From assembly GCF_003597395.2 (NCBI RefSeq), contig NC_133771.1, forward strand, positions 46,651,773 through 46,715,772: a stretch of 64,000 nucleotides of DNA, in the 5' to 3' direction. Positions within the stretch are counted from its first letter, which is position 1. Each line of letters begins with the position of its first letter. The notes beneath the pieces were generated by a model. It worked only from the letters and a program-made list of their open reading frames with translations. It made no database searches and was not told the DNA's origin. Of the stretch, positions 36,935 to 49,284 are shown piece after piece. Origin of the DNA: Chelonoidis abingdonii (Eukaryota > Chordata > Testudines > Testudinidae). The position numbers and the translations under genes were made by a program.

Positions 36935-37825
36935 ACGTAAGAATGCCCATACTGGGTCAGACAAATGGTTCATCTAGCCCAGTATCCTGTCTTCCGACAG
37001 TGGCCAATGCCAGGTGCTTCAGAGGAAATGAACAGAACAGGTAATCATAAAGTGATCCATCTCCTATTGCCCATGCCTAGCATCTGGCAAACAGAGGCTA
37101 GGAACACTTCAGAGCATGGTTTTGCATCCCTGCTCATCCTGGTTAATAGCCATTGTTGGACCTATCATCCATGGACTTATCTAGTTCTTTTTTGAACCGT
37201 GTTATTGTCTCGGCCTTCACAACATCCTTGGGCAAAGAATTCCACAGGTTGACTGTTCGTTGTGTAAAGAAATACTTCCTTTTGTTTTATTGCTGCTTAT
37301 TAATTTTTGTTTGCTAACCCCTAGTTCTTGTGTTATGTGAAGGAGTAAATAACTCTTATTTACTTTCTCCACACCAGTCATGATTTTTTCACCCCTATCA
37401 TATTCCTCCTCCGTTGTCTTTTTCCAAACTGAAAAGTCCCAGTCTTATAATCTCTCCTCATATGGAAGCTGTTCCATATGCCTAATCATTTTTGTTGCCC
37501 TTTTCTGTACCTTTTCCGATTCCAATCTATCTTTTCTGAGATGGGGCGACCAGATCTACACAGAGTATTCAAGGTGAGGGCGTACCATGAATTTATATAG
37601 AGGCGATATGATATTTTCTATCTTAATGATTCCCAACATTTTGTTAGTTTTTGACTGCTGCTGCACATTGAGTGGATGTTTTCAGAGAACTATCCACAAT
37701 GACTACCAGATCTTTCTTGAATGGTAACAGCTAATTTAGACCCCATCATTTTATATGTATAGTTGGATTTACATTTTCCAATGTGCATTACTTTGCATTT
37801 ATCATCATTGGCCATGGTGGATTAT
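36935..37825 (-). mobile_element. CR1 LINE, 3' 0.9 kb (minus)
   Basis: The element reads from right to left. Its 3' end at about 36935 is the typical turtle CR1 terminus (the 'ctgggtcagac' and 'catctagcccagtatcctgt' boxes in reverse). Further right, the minus strand gives degenerate C-terminal ORF2, with the family's blocks for a DDFE-like 'fix' segment and the K-F-F-T-Q-R-T-V-N-L-W-N type motif in broken frames. It is 5'-truncated near 37825. It is too decayed to encode protein. Confidence 0.85.
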
Positions 37826-40800
37826 GTATAATCATTAGCTGAATTCATGTTATAAAATATAGATTCTTATGTTAACAACACCATTGACGCTGGATGAGAG
37901 GAAATCAGCTAAAACTGTCTCCACTAGTCTTCAAATACTGTATATGTCTTCTATATTGGAGTTAAAACTGAGAAGCATTTTCTTTTTAGACTGAAAAGTG
38001 AATAAAAGCAACAATGAGACTGCCATTAAAGGAGGACATTAAGACTCACAGAAGCTACAAGACACACATTAACAAGAAAAAATTACACACTAGTTTCTGT
38101 TTGCAGGTCCACAAGCCCTTAAGTCAGTCAGTGCTACTGTACAGTATTGTTCACTATAGCCAATTGCATATTAGGATCGGTGCTGAAATCAAAGAGAAAA
38201 GAAATGTCCCTGACCTCAGATCACAATGTCATCCACTCATGAGAGCTTTAACTGAAATTTGACTCCTGTGCTATTCAGTAACTGCTCTCCATGTCTGTTC
38301 AGAGGTCAACATCAATTGAACATAAGTATGTATTTAGGTGCTTTCCTGAATTGGGTCTCAAACAGTTAACTAGCAGATAGTGGCTCACAGCTCCTTGCAC
38401 TGTGCATCATTCTAAAAGGGTTCTTTCCCAAAGAAAATAGAGCCTAAAACATCATCTTTACAGCCCCAGTGGCTAATAATGCAAGATTGACTGAAGAGTG
38501 TTTTGATGGAAAGAGTGGAAACTAATGGTAGGTAGGTGGATTGGGCATTGATTTCCTTGCAAGCAGTTTTAGATTATAAATGCCTTTGGGCAGCATATAG
38601 AGTGGATAACAAGCCTGTAAATGGCTACATTGTTGCTAATATAGGAGCCATCTGTTGTGAATTTATTAAAGCACAGATTTGTTTAGCTACTTTTATGTTT
38701 TTATTTTCCTGACTCATCCAGAGGGGCCACATTTTGGAGGTTATTACTTTTTAAATAAGAATGCTTGTAAAATGTGTTGTGTAGCTTAGTTTTCTATTTA
38801 TGGTTCCCATATAAGAAACTCCTGTATCTTAATGAAACAGTACCCAGGATGACTGCATCATCTGGAAAGGTACTATCAACAGATTCTGAGCCAGAAAGCT
38901 ATTAACTCAAAAGCTTGTTTCTCTGGGAAGGCACTTAGGATCTCAGTAGCAAAAGGATTTTTAATTAATGTTTCTGAATAAGAAGAGTGGCTGCCAGTGA
39001 AGTTTGGTTTGCATCGTTTCCAAAGCATGATCGGAGGTGACACAGAAACACTAACTCAGCTGAATAAGCTAGAATCCTGTGATCAAGAAAGGTTAACAAC
39101 TCAGAAATAGAAAGAAGTCTGGCTGAAAACTGGAGAATATGGAAGTTTAAGTGTCTGTGGTAACTGGAGTCTGGGTTGTTTAATGAAAGGGCGAATAACT
39201 CAGTTCTCACTTTTTGTTTGGGTGCAGCAAAATCAAATACTTTATTATTTCTCCAGCAATTGCAATAAAGGGAGGGAGTGCCCTAGGACACAGGGTCGTC
39301 CCAGTCCCAGACAGGTCTCTCAACAGGTAAACAATTACAGCAGCATTTATACTTTTGTTACAGACAATAACAAGCAATAATACAGACAATAATAAGCAAC
39401 AACTGCATTTTGTTTATACATAGGCCATCCTGCTATCTTATTTTCCTCACTTCTGGAAGGTGCCAGTCTACATTTTAGTTATTAGTGCAAGGTCGTGACA
39501 ACTTCTCACCCAGTTCTTTCCACTCACCTCACGCCATCCTCGCTTTTACAAGTCTCACATCATTAGGGTTACAGCTGGCCTACTTGCTAACAAACTGACA
39601 TGCATTAAGATCCCCTACAAATCCTTGTCAATTCTTTCTCTTCTTCCACACTGTGTACGTACGTGTGTTAAGTGTGATTTTTTTTTCTTAGTATTATTTT
39701 CCATCTTTAGTTCTTATGGTGAGAGTAACTGGGTGATTCTTCTGGAACAATATCTGCATACTACAAACATTTAACCTTATAGTATTTTAAAGCTTTAGGT
39801 GGCAACTAGCAGATGGTATTTTAAACTTGTTAGCTATGCTTTCTGTATAGAGCTCTTACTGGGAGTTGGCAAAGCAGAGCATAGTTCTATTGTTGGCCTA
39901 GATATGAGACAGTGCTCTGGCCTCTAACTGGCAGCTTAAACTCTTGCTCAAGGCTGAGGAGTTGATACGGTAGCACCAGGGTTCAACTAACGGAGTACCA
40001 AAGATTTGTCTGAAGTTTCTGAGGTGGCTTTCCTTTGCAGAGAGGCATTATTTGGTGGTTTGCAGCGTGTTGCTGGAGAGCCAATGCCCCAAAGCACTAC
40101 CTGATAATCGTTGTGCAGGGGCCTGTTCTCTAAATTGTACAAAGTAACAAAAGTCCAACTCTGCCTGTTACATAAAATTGCTTTTAAAAGTCAGCAAAAA
40201 TTAAATACAGAATGAATTAGTCGAAACAAAGGTCTCACCCAGGACTGTGTCAAGATTGTGAGTGGTAAACAAAGGAGAATGGAATGGGAAATTGTTGGAC
40301 CAAAATTGGAGTGTCAGAAATTAGGCCTAATTGGTGGACAAAATAGGTGGCCTATTCTACCCATCAGTCCTTTTTGCCATCCTTAAAAAAGAAACTTTGG
40401 GGAGGGAGGATCCAAACACCTGGGATAGCTGGACTGAAAGAAGTAAGTTTCACCACCATAGCTGCCACCCTCACAAGTCTCCTGTGTGACTGATTTATGT
40501 GTTCCTAATTAGTCGTTTAAAGATAAGGAATAGAACCAAGCTGAACTCTTTGTGGTTTGATCCTGTGTGGTGGCTAAAGATAATTTAATTTAGTTGTTCC
40601 TTTTTTTTCCTCTTCAATATTTTTTTTAAATATTTTAAATGCCATGGGACCAAAGTCTCTGTACTCAAAACTCAAACCATATTTAACTGTTCAGTGTTGG
40701 ACAGGGACAGGTTCATGTTAACACCTTTGACTCTCTGGGCCCATTTATGCCATCAAATTTAACATGACATAGTTTATGGTACATTGCTAGGAAATCAAAA

Positions 40801-41243
40801 TCGGGGGGTTGTACCAAATGAGCTTGTTATATGGTTACTATACAGCTTTCAACTTCAGTCTTCTCAGACTGTGAGGGGTGGTTTCTACTGTGTGGATAGC
40901 ACTTCAAGTATCATTAAGGAGATCTGAGGAGTTTTATTTAAAAAAGATTCATCACTTGCCAAAATGTTACTATTTCTTTATCCAGTGAAAATAAGAAAAT
41001 GGTTTCACATGTGTATTTTCCGGCTCCGTGCTGCTGGTGAAAATGGGTTTTCCTCCTCTTCATGGGTGCACTCAGGTTGGTGTTGCAGGCCAAGATGAGT
41101 TTATGGGGTTGTTACTGGGTTTGGGGTTTGTTTTTTTTTTTTGACAGATTTGTATGAGACCATCTTATTATGGTTCTGAAAAGACACAGAAAGTGAATTG
41201 TTGGAAGAAGTGCTTTTCCCTAAGTTGTTCAGGATGAAATGCC
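37826..41243. other. Intergenic, with a possible LTR remnant
   Basis: Mostly unrecognised. About 39180-39600 has an AATAAA on the minus strand ('gaaataataaag' in reverse near 39241-39252) and a composition like a retroviral LTR in minus orientation. Neither end can be delimited, so I leave it as a suspicion. No host exon is supported. Confidence 0.3.
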
Positions 41244-41984
41244 CAGAGGGGCCTGATGTCTGCTATAACCCCATTGTGACATGATCTTTTAATAACAGGC
41301 AAAACTCCTGAACCTGGAACTTTGAATCTCTCCAGTAAATAACCAGCTTCTGAGGCAGGTGAGGCTTCTATAGATGCTACCTTTTAAGTGGGGGCAATCA
41401 AAACTTCATCATCTGATGTAAAGTGAAATTGTTAAAGAAATATAGTTACTTTAACATTATGACCAATGGAAATTAAATTTTGTCTCAAGGATAAACTTGA
41501 AAAAGCAGCTTTTGAATCTGAGAATTGTGAACTTCAATACATACTGGGTACAATGTGTAGAAAAGGAGACCGTAATAAGCTCACTCCATGCTGTTACACA
41601 CTGAGAAATTGTCTACTGATTCCGAAGATGACATCATGTCTAAATTATAATGCAGGATGTTTACATCTAATATCAAAAGATCACAGACTGAAACACAGGG
41701 TAAACAAGGAAGAATTAGCCTTGACAAAGGTGGGAGAACTTCCTTTACATAAGGATGTCTCACAGACCCTGCTAACAGAGAATGAGAACTTGTTGGCAAA
41801 AGGAGAGGTTCATTCACATGGGTGCATGTGTATACACATAATCTCTTTTGCTTAAATCAAAAGGAAATACAACCAGTATATCCTATTCTGTCAGGCCACC
41901 ACCCTCTCTTCATTCAAATTGCTCCAAAACCCCATTTTTTTCCATAATGCCCACAAAATTCCATGAACTTCTGTCACTCAGTCG

Positions 41985-42735
41985 TATAATCCTGGCTCCA
42001 TCTTTGACTCATCCCTCTGCTTTGAATCTTACCTCCAGATCACGTCTAAATCTTGCCCCTTCTTGCACAGCAGCTGTAAGATCTAATCTTTCCTCTCTGC
42101 CAGAACACTTGTCCAAACCCTGCTCAGTGGCTTTGGTACCTGGAATTGCTCCCCACTCAAGTCCAGTTGAAATGCTGCTGCTTAAGATCATTTTTCTTGG
42201 CTCATTGCTCTGACTTTGCTGTGACCTCACCCTTTAAAGTCCCTCTTACTGGTTCCCGTTCTTCCAGGTTATCAGAGACAAATTTCTTGTCCTTACAAAG
42301 CCGTCCACAGTTTAGTCTGACCCTATCCACCTGGCCAGTTTCTTTATCCCATTTTTGCTCCATGAGGATGCCAACCTTGATCACCTGAGTCTCTGCTTCT
42401 CTGACAAGCACTTTCTCACACACCATCTCTTGTCCCTAGGAACAGCTCCCTAATCCTTAAAGCCACCACCTCCTTCAAGTCCCTCCTTAAAAATCACTTC
42501 TTCCTTAATGCAGACAGTAAACTGCAACCTGATAATGGCTAGGCAGATGGAGAGCTGTGATCAGTGCTACTGGCTGGCTAAGAATTGTGCACATTCTGTT
42601 AGATCTATTGCCTTGTCTACCCTATTCTCACCCCCATGGCTTGTTTGTATTCTCTGCCTCTTATGTCTTGTCTTTTAGATTGTAAGCTCTTTGGGGCTTT
42701 ATTATTTGTTTTTACAATACCTACTGTGATGGGAT
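41985..42735 (+). mobile_element. L2-like LINE 3' fragment
   Basis: The C-rich strand has the look of the 3' third of an L2/CR1-clade ORF2, with blocks corresponding to the 'drrLHWLPV' region in shifting frames. It ends in a tail with 'tagattgtaagctctttggg', typical of L2-type 3' UTRs. Open frames of about 120 codons here are remnants in mixed frames, not genes. Confidence 0.6.
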
Positions 42736-42859
42736 CCAGCTTGGTTGTTGCCTTTAGCCACAACTGCAGTATAAACGTTGAAAAATAATAGGAGACATTT
42801 ACTATATATTTTCTGAAATAAACTGTTAACTTATCTCCTCTTAACTAGCACTTCTTGTG

Positions 42860-42960
42860 TGGTCTAGAATGTAAACTCTTTGGGGCAAGACTGTCTTTAT
42901 GTTTGTACTTTGTACAGTTCTGTGCCTGTTTTCAGCACGTAATAAAGAATGCTGTAAGAC
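42860..42960 (+). repeat. Second L2-type tail fragment
   Basis: The sequence 'tagaatgtaaactctttggg' followed by 'tttgtactttgtacagt' and AATAAA near 42943 repeats the tail motif found at about 42680. Only the tail is present. Confidence 0.6.
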
Positions 42961-43190
42961 TGTATCCTATCCCAGTGAGGCTTTGTGTAATCTCATGATA
43001 TATACACCTAGAGATTTCACTTTATATCAGATGAAGTTGTGATTGCCACCACTTAAAAGGTAGCATCTACAGAAGTCTCACCTATCCCAGATGCTGCTGA
43101 CTCACTGGAGAGATCCAAAGTTCTAGGTGTTTTGCCTGTTGTTAAAAGATCATTTCACGATGGGGATGTAGCAGACATCTGACCCCTCTG

Positions 43191-44574
43191 CTTAACCTTT
43201 AATTGAATTTTCTCCCCATTTTTTATCTTGCATATGTCTGGTTGTATTGAAGGGAACTTTTGAAATGTTGACTGCCATTTGGGGTAAGTACTGCAAGACA
43301 TTTTTGGTGGGGAGGGTCGGAAGGAAGCCATCCGTCTGATTTTGATGGCTCAGAGTGGAGACATAGGTATCCTTCTGGTTAAGTCACTCAAAGTCAGGGG
43401 TACAGAAAGCTGAGTCAGGAGAAGTGCTGTAGAGTGGTCACTTGAAACCTGGAATAAACCTAAAGACAAAGAATGATGTGCATGAGGGACTGAAAGTGAA
43501 TTGACCTGGAACACTCTGGATGGTAAATGAAGATGTGTCTGTCCTTACACTGAGTAAACTGAACCAAAGTCTGAAATTCTTTCTGCATCTTAACTTTTAG
43601 ATGGAGAAAATTCAGGGGCATCAGTTATAACAGACAATTCTAGCAGCAACATAGCGCTTGTATTAATGACAGTGGGGCATATTCAGACTTGCTCTGAATT
43701 TAGCCTAGTGTGTTACTATATAGGAAAACCAAGACATTTGAGACCATTACAATAAACTGTAACTTACATGTACTTGACTTTTGTTAACTCTTATGGCACT
43801 TTTAATGGACACTTGAAGAAATCTGATACACCCCCATTGATGGTTCAATCTCCCAGAATAACTTTTAAAATTCACAACCATTTGAAATTCTCCTGACTAG
43901 AAATATGCTTTTTGGACACTCTCGCCATCATATTTCAGTAATATACTAAGAGAGCCATTTGAGAAGTTTGGAGACAGCACTTCCTCTTTAAAGAACAGAA
44001 TTTATATTTTTCCAGACATTGCCCAGGCAACACAGGCTTGAATAAAAAAGTTGTCACTAAAAGCAGAGTTCTCTAGTCTGGGAAACAATGCTGTTATTTT
44101 ATTCCCAGCTAAGTTCTGTTTCTTGCCTAATAAAAAGAGGAATGTCTTTAATGACTGTAATGATGCTGAACATTTTGATGCCCCAAGTAAAAGAGATGGG
44201 ATGCAAATAATGGAGTCTAGACTTTCAGAAAGGTGGGGGGGGGGTCTATTTTCCATGTTTTTTTCATTTCCACATTTGGTTATCTCTTGAAGATAGTTAT
44301 TCAATTGAATCTACATGTCCATAATTAAGGAAGTTACTGAAGGATTTTGGGGTGCAAATTTGAATCCAGAAAGACCTCAGACTCTTGAAGATTTCAATGG
44401 TAACGCTCTGACACAGTTTAACCGACAGCTAGAATCATAGTACCTTATTTATCAAAAAAATAAAAAGCAAAACAAAAATGTGGCACTATTAAGACAAATG
44501 CTAATCACCACCATTCAGTTACATTACCTTGTCAATTTCCGCACCCTCTTCCTTATGTTTGTTCATTGTCTATT
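43191..44574. other. Intergenic, nothing recognised
   Basis: No supported exon or repeat. A run of nine or more G lies near 44236-44246. Overlapping frames at 44002-44304 on both strands are unsupported. Confidence 0.4.
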
Positions 44575-44675
44575 TAAGTGGTCTCTCTGGACTGTAAGGA
44601 CTTTGGGATCTGGAGGTTGTCTTTATATCCATCTCTAAAGTGCTTAGCACTCTACTTATGCTATATAAATAATGT
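44575..44675 (+). repeat. L2/MIR-type tail fragment
   Basis: 'tctctggactgtaaggactttgg' followed by 'agtgcttagcactctactta' and 'ctatataaataat' is the degenerate tail motif shared by L2 and MIR-type retroposons. Confidence 0.5.
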
Positions 44676-44834
44676 TAAATCAGACACTTGTCCATATAGA
44701 AAACTGTTATCACTAGTTAAACTTTTACATTTATAACTTAATATACAGTGTTTGGAGTGGCAGACTTAACTTGCTATTAGAAGCTTAAGTTTGCATCTCC
44801 TGACTTTTGTGTGTGCAAATTTGCAACTTTATTG

Positions 44835-45030
44835 TAGTTTTTGCAGCAATGTGGTTAGAGCATATGACTGATGGTTTTCTGTGTCCTATTCTTGATTGTG
44901 CCACTGACTCTCTGTGTGACTTTGGGGAAGTCATATATGTTCTCTTTACCTCAGTTTATCCATCCATAATTATCGTGCTTGTAAAGAATTTTGAGATCTT
45001 TGGATGAAAAGCGTTACCAAAGTTCACTGA
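44835..45030 (+). repeat. MIR SINE
   Basis: The MIR core is clear: 'tctgtgtgactttggggaag' matches the conserved 'tgtgtgaccttgggcaagtc' block, followed by a 'ctcagtttatccatccataa' block (family 'ctcagtttcctcatctgtaa'). A tRNA-like head ('gtggttagagcatatgactg') precedes it and an L2-like tail follows. This is an ancient amniote-wide SINE, not a gene. Confidence 0.85.
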
Positions 45031-45859
45031 CCTTACCGTTGCATTAACACACGTTTCCTGTAACTGCAGCATAGTGGGGTGTTTCTTTTGGGATTATTTG
45101 TCATTACATGTGTATTTATGATTAAATTTATATTAGGGCTGTTGATTAATCGCAGTTAACTCACGTGAGTAACTAAAAAAGTAATCACAATTTAAAAAAT
45201 CACATTTAATCGCACTGTTAATAGCATAGCAATTGAAATTTATTAAATAGTTTGGGGTTTTTTTTTTACATTTTCATATATATTGATTTCAATTACAACA
45301 TAGTATACAAAGTAGACAGTGCTCACTTTACATTATTTTTTATTACAAATATTTGCACTGTAAAAATGGCAAACCAAAGAAATAGTATTTTTCAATTCAC
45401 TTCATACAAGTACAGCAGTGCAATCTCTTTATGGTGAAAGTGCAACTTACAAATGTTGATTTTTTTTTTGTTACATAACTGCACTCAAAAACAAAACAAT
45501 GTAAAACTTTAGTGCATACAAGTCCACTCAGTCCATTCAGTCAATCACTAAGACAAACAAGTTTGTTTATATTTACAGGAGATAATGTCGCCCGCTTCTA
45601 ATTTACAGTGTCACCTGAAAGTGAGAACAGGCGTTCACCTGGCACTTTTGTAGCCGACACTACAAAGTCTTTACGTGCCAGATATGCTAAACATTTGTAT
45701 GCCCCTTCATGCTTCAGTCATCATTCCAGAGGACATGCTTACATGCTGATGACACTCATTAAAATAATAATGCAAGAATTAAATTTGTGACTAAATTCCT
45801 TGGGGAAAATTTTATTTCTCCTACTCTGTTTTACTCACATTCTGGCATATATTTCATGT

Positions 45860-46440
45860 TATAGCAGTCTCGGATGATGACCCAGCACATGTTGTTCATT
45901 TTAAGAACACTTTCACTGCAGATTTGACAAAATGCAAAGAAGGAACTAATCTGAGATTTCTAAAGATAGCTTCAGCACTCAACTCAAGGTTTAAGAATCT
46001 GAAGTGCCTTCCAAAATCTGAGAGGGATGAGATGTGGAGCATGCTTTCAGAAGTCTTAAAAGAGCAACACTCTGATGTGGAAACTACAGAACCCAAACCA
46101 TCAAAAAAGAAAATCAACCTTCTGGTGGTGGCATCTGACTCAGATGAGGAAAATGAACATGAATCAGTCTACTCTGCTTTGGATGGTTATCTAGCAGAAC
46201 CTCTTATCAGCATGGAACGCATGTCCTCTGGAATGGTGGTTGAAGCATGAAGGGATATATGAATCTTTACTTAATCTGGCATATAAATATCTTGCGATGC
46301 TGGCTACAACAGTGTCATGTGAACGCCTGTTCTCACTTTCAGGTGATTATTGTAAACAAGAAGTGGGCAGCATTATCTCCTGCAAATGTAAACAAACTTG
46401 TTTGTCTGAGCAATTGGCTGAACAAGAAGTAGGACTGAGT
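45860..46440 (+). pseudogene. hAT transposase C-terminal remnant (ZBED-like)
   Basis: The first part, ending near 46230, is an acidic/lysine segment (K-E-Q-H-S-D, P-K-P-S-K-K-K, then D-S-D-E-E-N). This resembles the spacer region of vertebrate hAT/ZBED proteins. A frameshift near 46225-46245 then moves to the frame giving W-W-L-K-H-E-G-I-Y and L-A-T-T-V-S-C-E-R-L-F-S, the signature of the hAT C-terminal dimerisation domain. Family proteins have YLxxPATSVPSERLFS at this position. The DDE catalytic residues upstream are absent. It cannot make a transposase, though its inverted repeats could once have been mobilised in trans. Confidence 0.8.
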
Positions 46441-46459
46441 GGACTTGTAGGCTCTAAAG

Positions 46460-46771
46460 CAGGGGTCGGCAAGCCTTTCAGAAGTGGTGTGCCGAGTCTT
46501 CATTTATTCACTCTAATGTGAGGTTTTGTGTGCTGGTAATACATGTTAATGTTTTTAGAAGGTCTCTTTCTCTAAGTCTATAATATATAACTAAACGATT
46601 GTTATATGTAAAGTAAATAAGATTTTTAAAATGTTTAAGAAGCTTCATTTAAAATTAAACTAAAATGTAGAGCCCCCCCCAGACTGGTGACCATGACCGG
46701 GCAGTGTGAGTGCCACTGAAATCAGCTCACATGCCGCCTTTGGCACACGTGCCATAGGTTGCCTACCTCTG
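46460..46771. mobile_element. Nested hAT MITE with perfect 8-bp target duplication
   Basis: The ends 'caggggtcggcaagcc' and 'ggttgcctacctctg' are inverted repeats. The perfect octamer 'ctctaaag' flanks it at 46452-46459 and 46772-46779. It sits inside the older hAT transposon and is the same family as 28263-28572, in the opposite orientation. 312 bp, non-coding. Confidence 0.92.
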
Positions 46772-47097
46772 CTCTAAAGTTTTACATTATTTTATTTTTG
46801 AATGCCAGGTTTTTTGTACATAATTCTACATTTGTAAATTCAACTTTCACGATAAAGAGATTGCACTACAGTACTAGTATTGGGGAATTGAAAAATACTG
46901 TTTTTTACAGTACAAATATTTGTAATAAAAAATAAATATAAAGTGAGCACTGTACCCTTTGTATTCTGTGTTGTAATTGAAATCAATTATTTGAAAATGT
47001 AGAAAATATCCAACAGCTATTTAAATAAATGGTATTCTCTTATTGTTAAACAGTGATGAATCATGCAATTAATTTTTTTAATTGCTTGACAGCCCTA

Positions 47098-47528
47098 AAA
47101 TATATTAAAACGAAAGTATTTATAACAATTTGTGTGGATAGTTGAGGGTTTAAATAGGAAGCTGGTGAACTGATCAGTCAGATCAGATATGTTTTAAGAT
47201 GTGATCATCTAAAGCTATACACCCAATCTATAATTAAGCACCTAAACCAGGTAATTAGTATATATTCACACTTTCACCCTCCTAGGTGCCTACATAAATT
47301 ATGGATTTAGATGATTTATTTTAGGCATCTAAGCTTGAATACTTTTGGCTAACGTTTCAGAACTCAAGGTACCGAAAATAATTAATGTGGGAATTACTAG
47401 TGAAATGGCACAAAGGGACTGGCTAGGCATAAAATTTTCTGAAGTGCTTAAGTGACTTAGCAGCCTAAGTCCCACTTTCAAAAATGATTTAAGCAGCTAG
47501 AAATTCAAATTCCATTGACTTTCATGAG
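47098..47528. repeat. Relics of the 'cttaggcacct' MITE family
   Basis: About 47215-47345 ('aagcacctaaaccagg' and 'ttttaggcatctaagcttga') and 47430-47515 ('gtgacttagcagcctaag', 'actttcaaaaatgattta') resemble the mirrored motifs of the arms at 1455-2560. They are short and degraded. Confidence 0.45.
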
Positions 47529-48130
47529 TAGGGCCCTACTAAATTCACATCTGTGAAAAATGCATCACGGACCATGAAATCTGCTCTCCTCCATGAAATT
47601 ACATAGATTTAATGGGAGAAAACCAGTGTTTCTCAAACTGAGGGTCCTGATCTAAAAAGTGTTTTGGGGGGCAGGGGATCACAGTATTGCCACCCTTACT
47701 TCTGTGCTGCTGCCTTCAGAGGTTGCAGCTGGAGAGTGGCAGCTACTGGCTAAGGGCCCAGCTCTGAAGGCAGCAGCACAGAAGTTAGGGATGCAATACC
47801 TTACCATGCCATGCTTACTCCTGCACTGCTGTTAGCAGCAGCGCTGCCTTCAGAGTTGGGCTCCTGGCCAGCAGCAGCTGCTCTCTGGCTGCCCAGCTCT
47901 GAAGGCAGCACCACCACCAAGAGCAGTGCAGAAGTAAGGGTGGCAATACCACAACTCCCCTACAATAACCTTCTGACACCCCTCCCATAGCTCCCTTTTG
48001 GGTCAGGACCCTACAGTTACAACATCATGAAATTTCAGATTAAAATATCTAAAATCAAGAAACTTATTATTATTACAATCCTCTGACTGTGAAATTGACC
48101 AAAATGGACTGTGATTTTGGTGGGGCCCTA
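47529..48130. mobile_element. hAT-type MITE with an inner palindromic element
   Basis: The ends 'tagggccctactaaattcac' and 'gtgattttggtggggcccta' are inverted. The flanks 'ttcatgag' (47521-47528) and 'tcaatgag' (48131-48138) agree at 6 of 8. Inside, from about 47629, is another MITE-like sequence starting 'cagtgtttctcaaactgagg', with a GC-rich palindromic core: 'attgccacccttacttctg' is mirrored by 'gcagaagtaagggtggcaat'. No transposase. Confidence 0.8.
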
Positions 48131-48652
48131 TCAATGAGACTTAAACTCCTAAGTCATTGCTGAAAATAGTCGAAAAGTCCCATTAGTTCTCTTACTCTTT
48201 TGTAAATTTTATCCTAGATCTAATTGTTTTATATTTCTAATGACACACCCAGCACTCATCCTTTTGGAAAACACTCAAAGCTAAGAGTTCAGAAGGAAGA
48301 ACTGATAGCATGTGGACTTGGGAAACGGGCAGAACTTTGTTCTTGTAAAAGAGGGTAAACGGATTTGCAGTGATCGTATTTAAACTGGATCGAGTTTAAT
48401 ACCGCCAGTGACTTATTAGATGGATCTGCTTATGCAGGTCACGTTTGTAATGTAACAAGAATTAAACAAAGTATCTAGAAATTTGATTATAGCAAGTATT
48501 TTCAGACTTCTCAGAAGATTGGCTTATGAGCCATCTCCTGTGGCATTCACAACCACGTAAACCATTTCCCCTCCCAAGTGTGATTGTGCAAACTATTTCC
48601 CCTTCCATTCACAGTCACATAACAACCCTATGGCAACTACAGCAACTGCATA

Positions 48653-48824
48653 CATCTCTACCTTGATATAACGCAACCTGATATAACACAAATCTGGATA
48701 TAACGCGGAGAAGCAGTGCTCCGGGGCAGCCGGGCTGCGCACTCTGGCGGATCAAAGCAAGTTCGATATAACGCGGTAAGATTTTTTTGGCTCCTGAGGA
48801 CAGCGTTATATTGGGGTAGAAGTG
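48653..48824. mobile_element. Tigger-type (Tc1/mariner) MITE
   Basis: The ends 'catctctaccttgatataac' and 'gttatattggggtagaagtg' are inverted repeats of about 20 bp, flanked by TA on both sides (48651-48652, 48825-48826). The 172-bp body repeats 'gatataacgcgg' and has a GC-rich centre. Non-coding. Confidence 0.82.
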
Positions 48825-49284
48825 TATATGGAAAAGTAACATTAGGAAAAAGTTTAATGTAATTTTAACTTCTGCAATTTAATAACTGGAAGTGAGGAAG
48901 ACCCAGCACCATTTGATGAAGCAACTGTCTACAGATAAGTTTGAGAACATTTGGAGTATAATTCCATCTCAAGTGTTTCTTTCATATATCCACACAGGTA
49001 AACCACCCTTGCATGTGATGGCTGGGATTTCTCAAGGGGGGATTCCTGATGATAATAGTTAGTATTGTTTTTTTTGGGAAGCCATTAACTGATTAACATA
49101 AGAGGACTAATGGTTAAAGATGCTTCTCGTACTTGATTAATTTGTATTCTAGTTTTCTTTCAAGAGATTATGCTTTGCATCTGCCATAAGGGAGGCAGAA
49201 ATATAAGTACTTGTAGGGGTATACATAAGGTCACAGTTTTTGTTACAAGTAGGTGGAAATTTATTACAAGTAAGTGGGAGCGGT
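48825..49284. other. Unrecognised sequence before DIRS element 1
   Basis: No feature recognised. The terminal repeat expected at the left end of a DIRS element is absent, so element 1 seems truncated at its 5' side near 49285. Confidence 0.4.

Larger units (their letters stand above)
41244..43190. repeat. 2-kb interval bounded by 180-bp inverted repeats
   Basis: 41244-41428 reappears in reverse complement at 43014-43190. Shared blocks, in mirrored order, are 'cagagggg', 'atgtctgcta', 'gatcttttaa.aacaggcaaaac', 'atctctccagt' and 'tagatgctaccttttaagtg'. Identity is roughly 80 percent by eye. The interior holds an unrecognised 129-codon open frame (41466-41855) and an L2-like LINE relic. It is either a DNA transposon with long inverted repeats or two inverted copies of an unknown repeat. 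Confidence 0.65.
45134..47097 (+). mobile_element. Deleted hAT DNA transposon with long inverted repeats
   Basis: The termini 'tagggctgttgattaatcgc' and 'aattgcttgacagcccta' are inverted. The inverted similarity extends deep: 45300-45435 (with 'cagtgctcactttacatta' and 'cagcagtgcaatctcttta') mirrors about 46850-46960. Flanking octamers 45126-45133 and 47098-47105 agree at 6 of 8 positions, the hAT target length. Inside is a partial transposase gene in + orientation, itself split by a younger MITE at 46460-46771. The N-terminal zinc finger and most of the catalytic domain are missing. Confidence 0.85.

Noticed and set aside
44002..44304. Overlapping open frames on both strands (100 and 79 codons)
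   Set aside because: No similarity to a known protein, no splice signals and complementary frames in the same place, as expected by chance.
46460..46779. CRISPR-like or other short regularly spaced repeats
   Set aside because: The repeated motifs are transposon termini and target duplications; no array with regular spacers exists in this vertebrate sequence.
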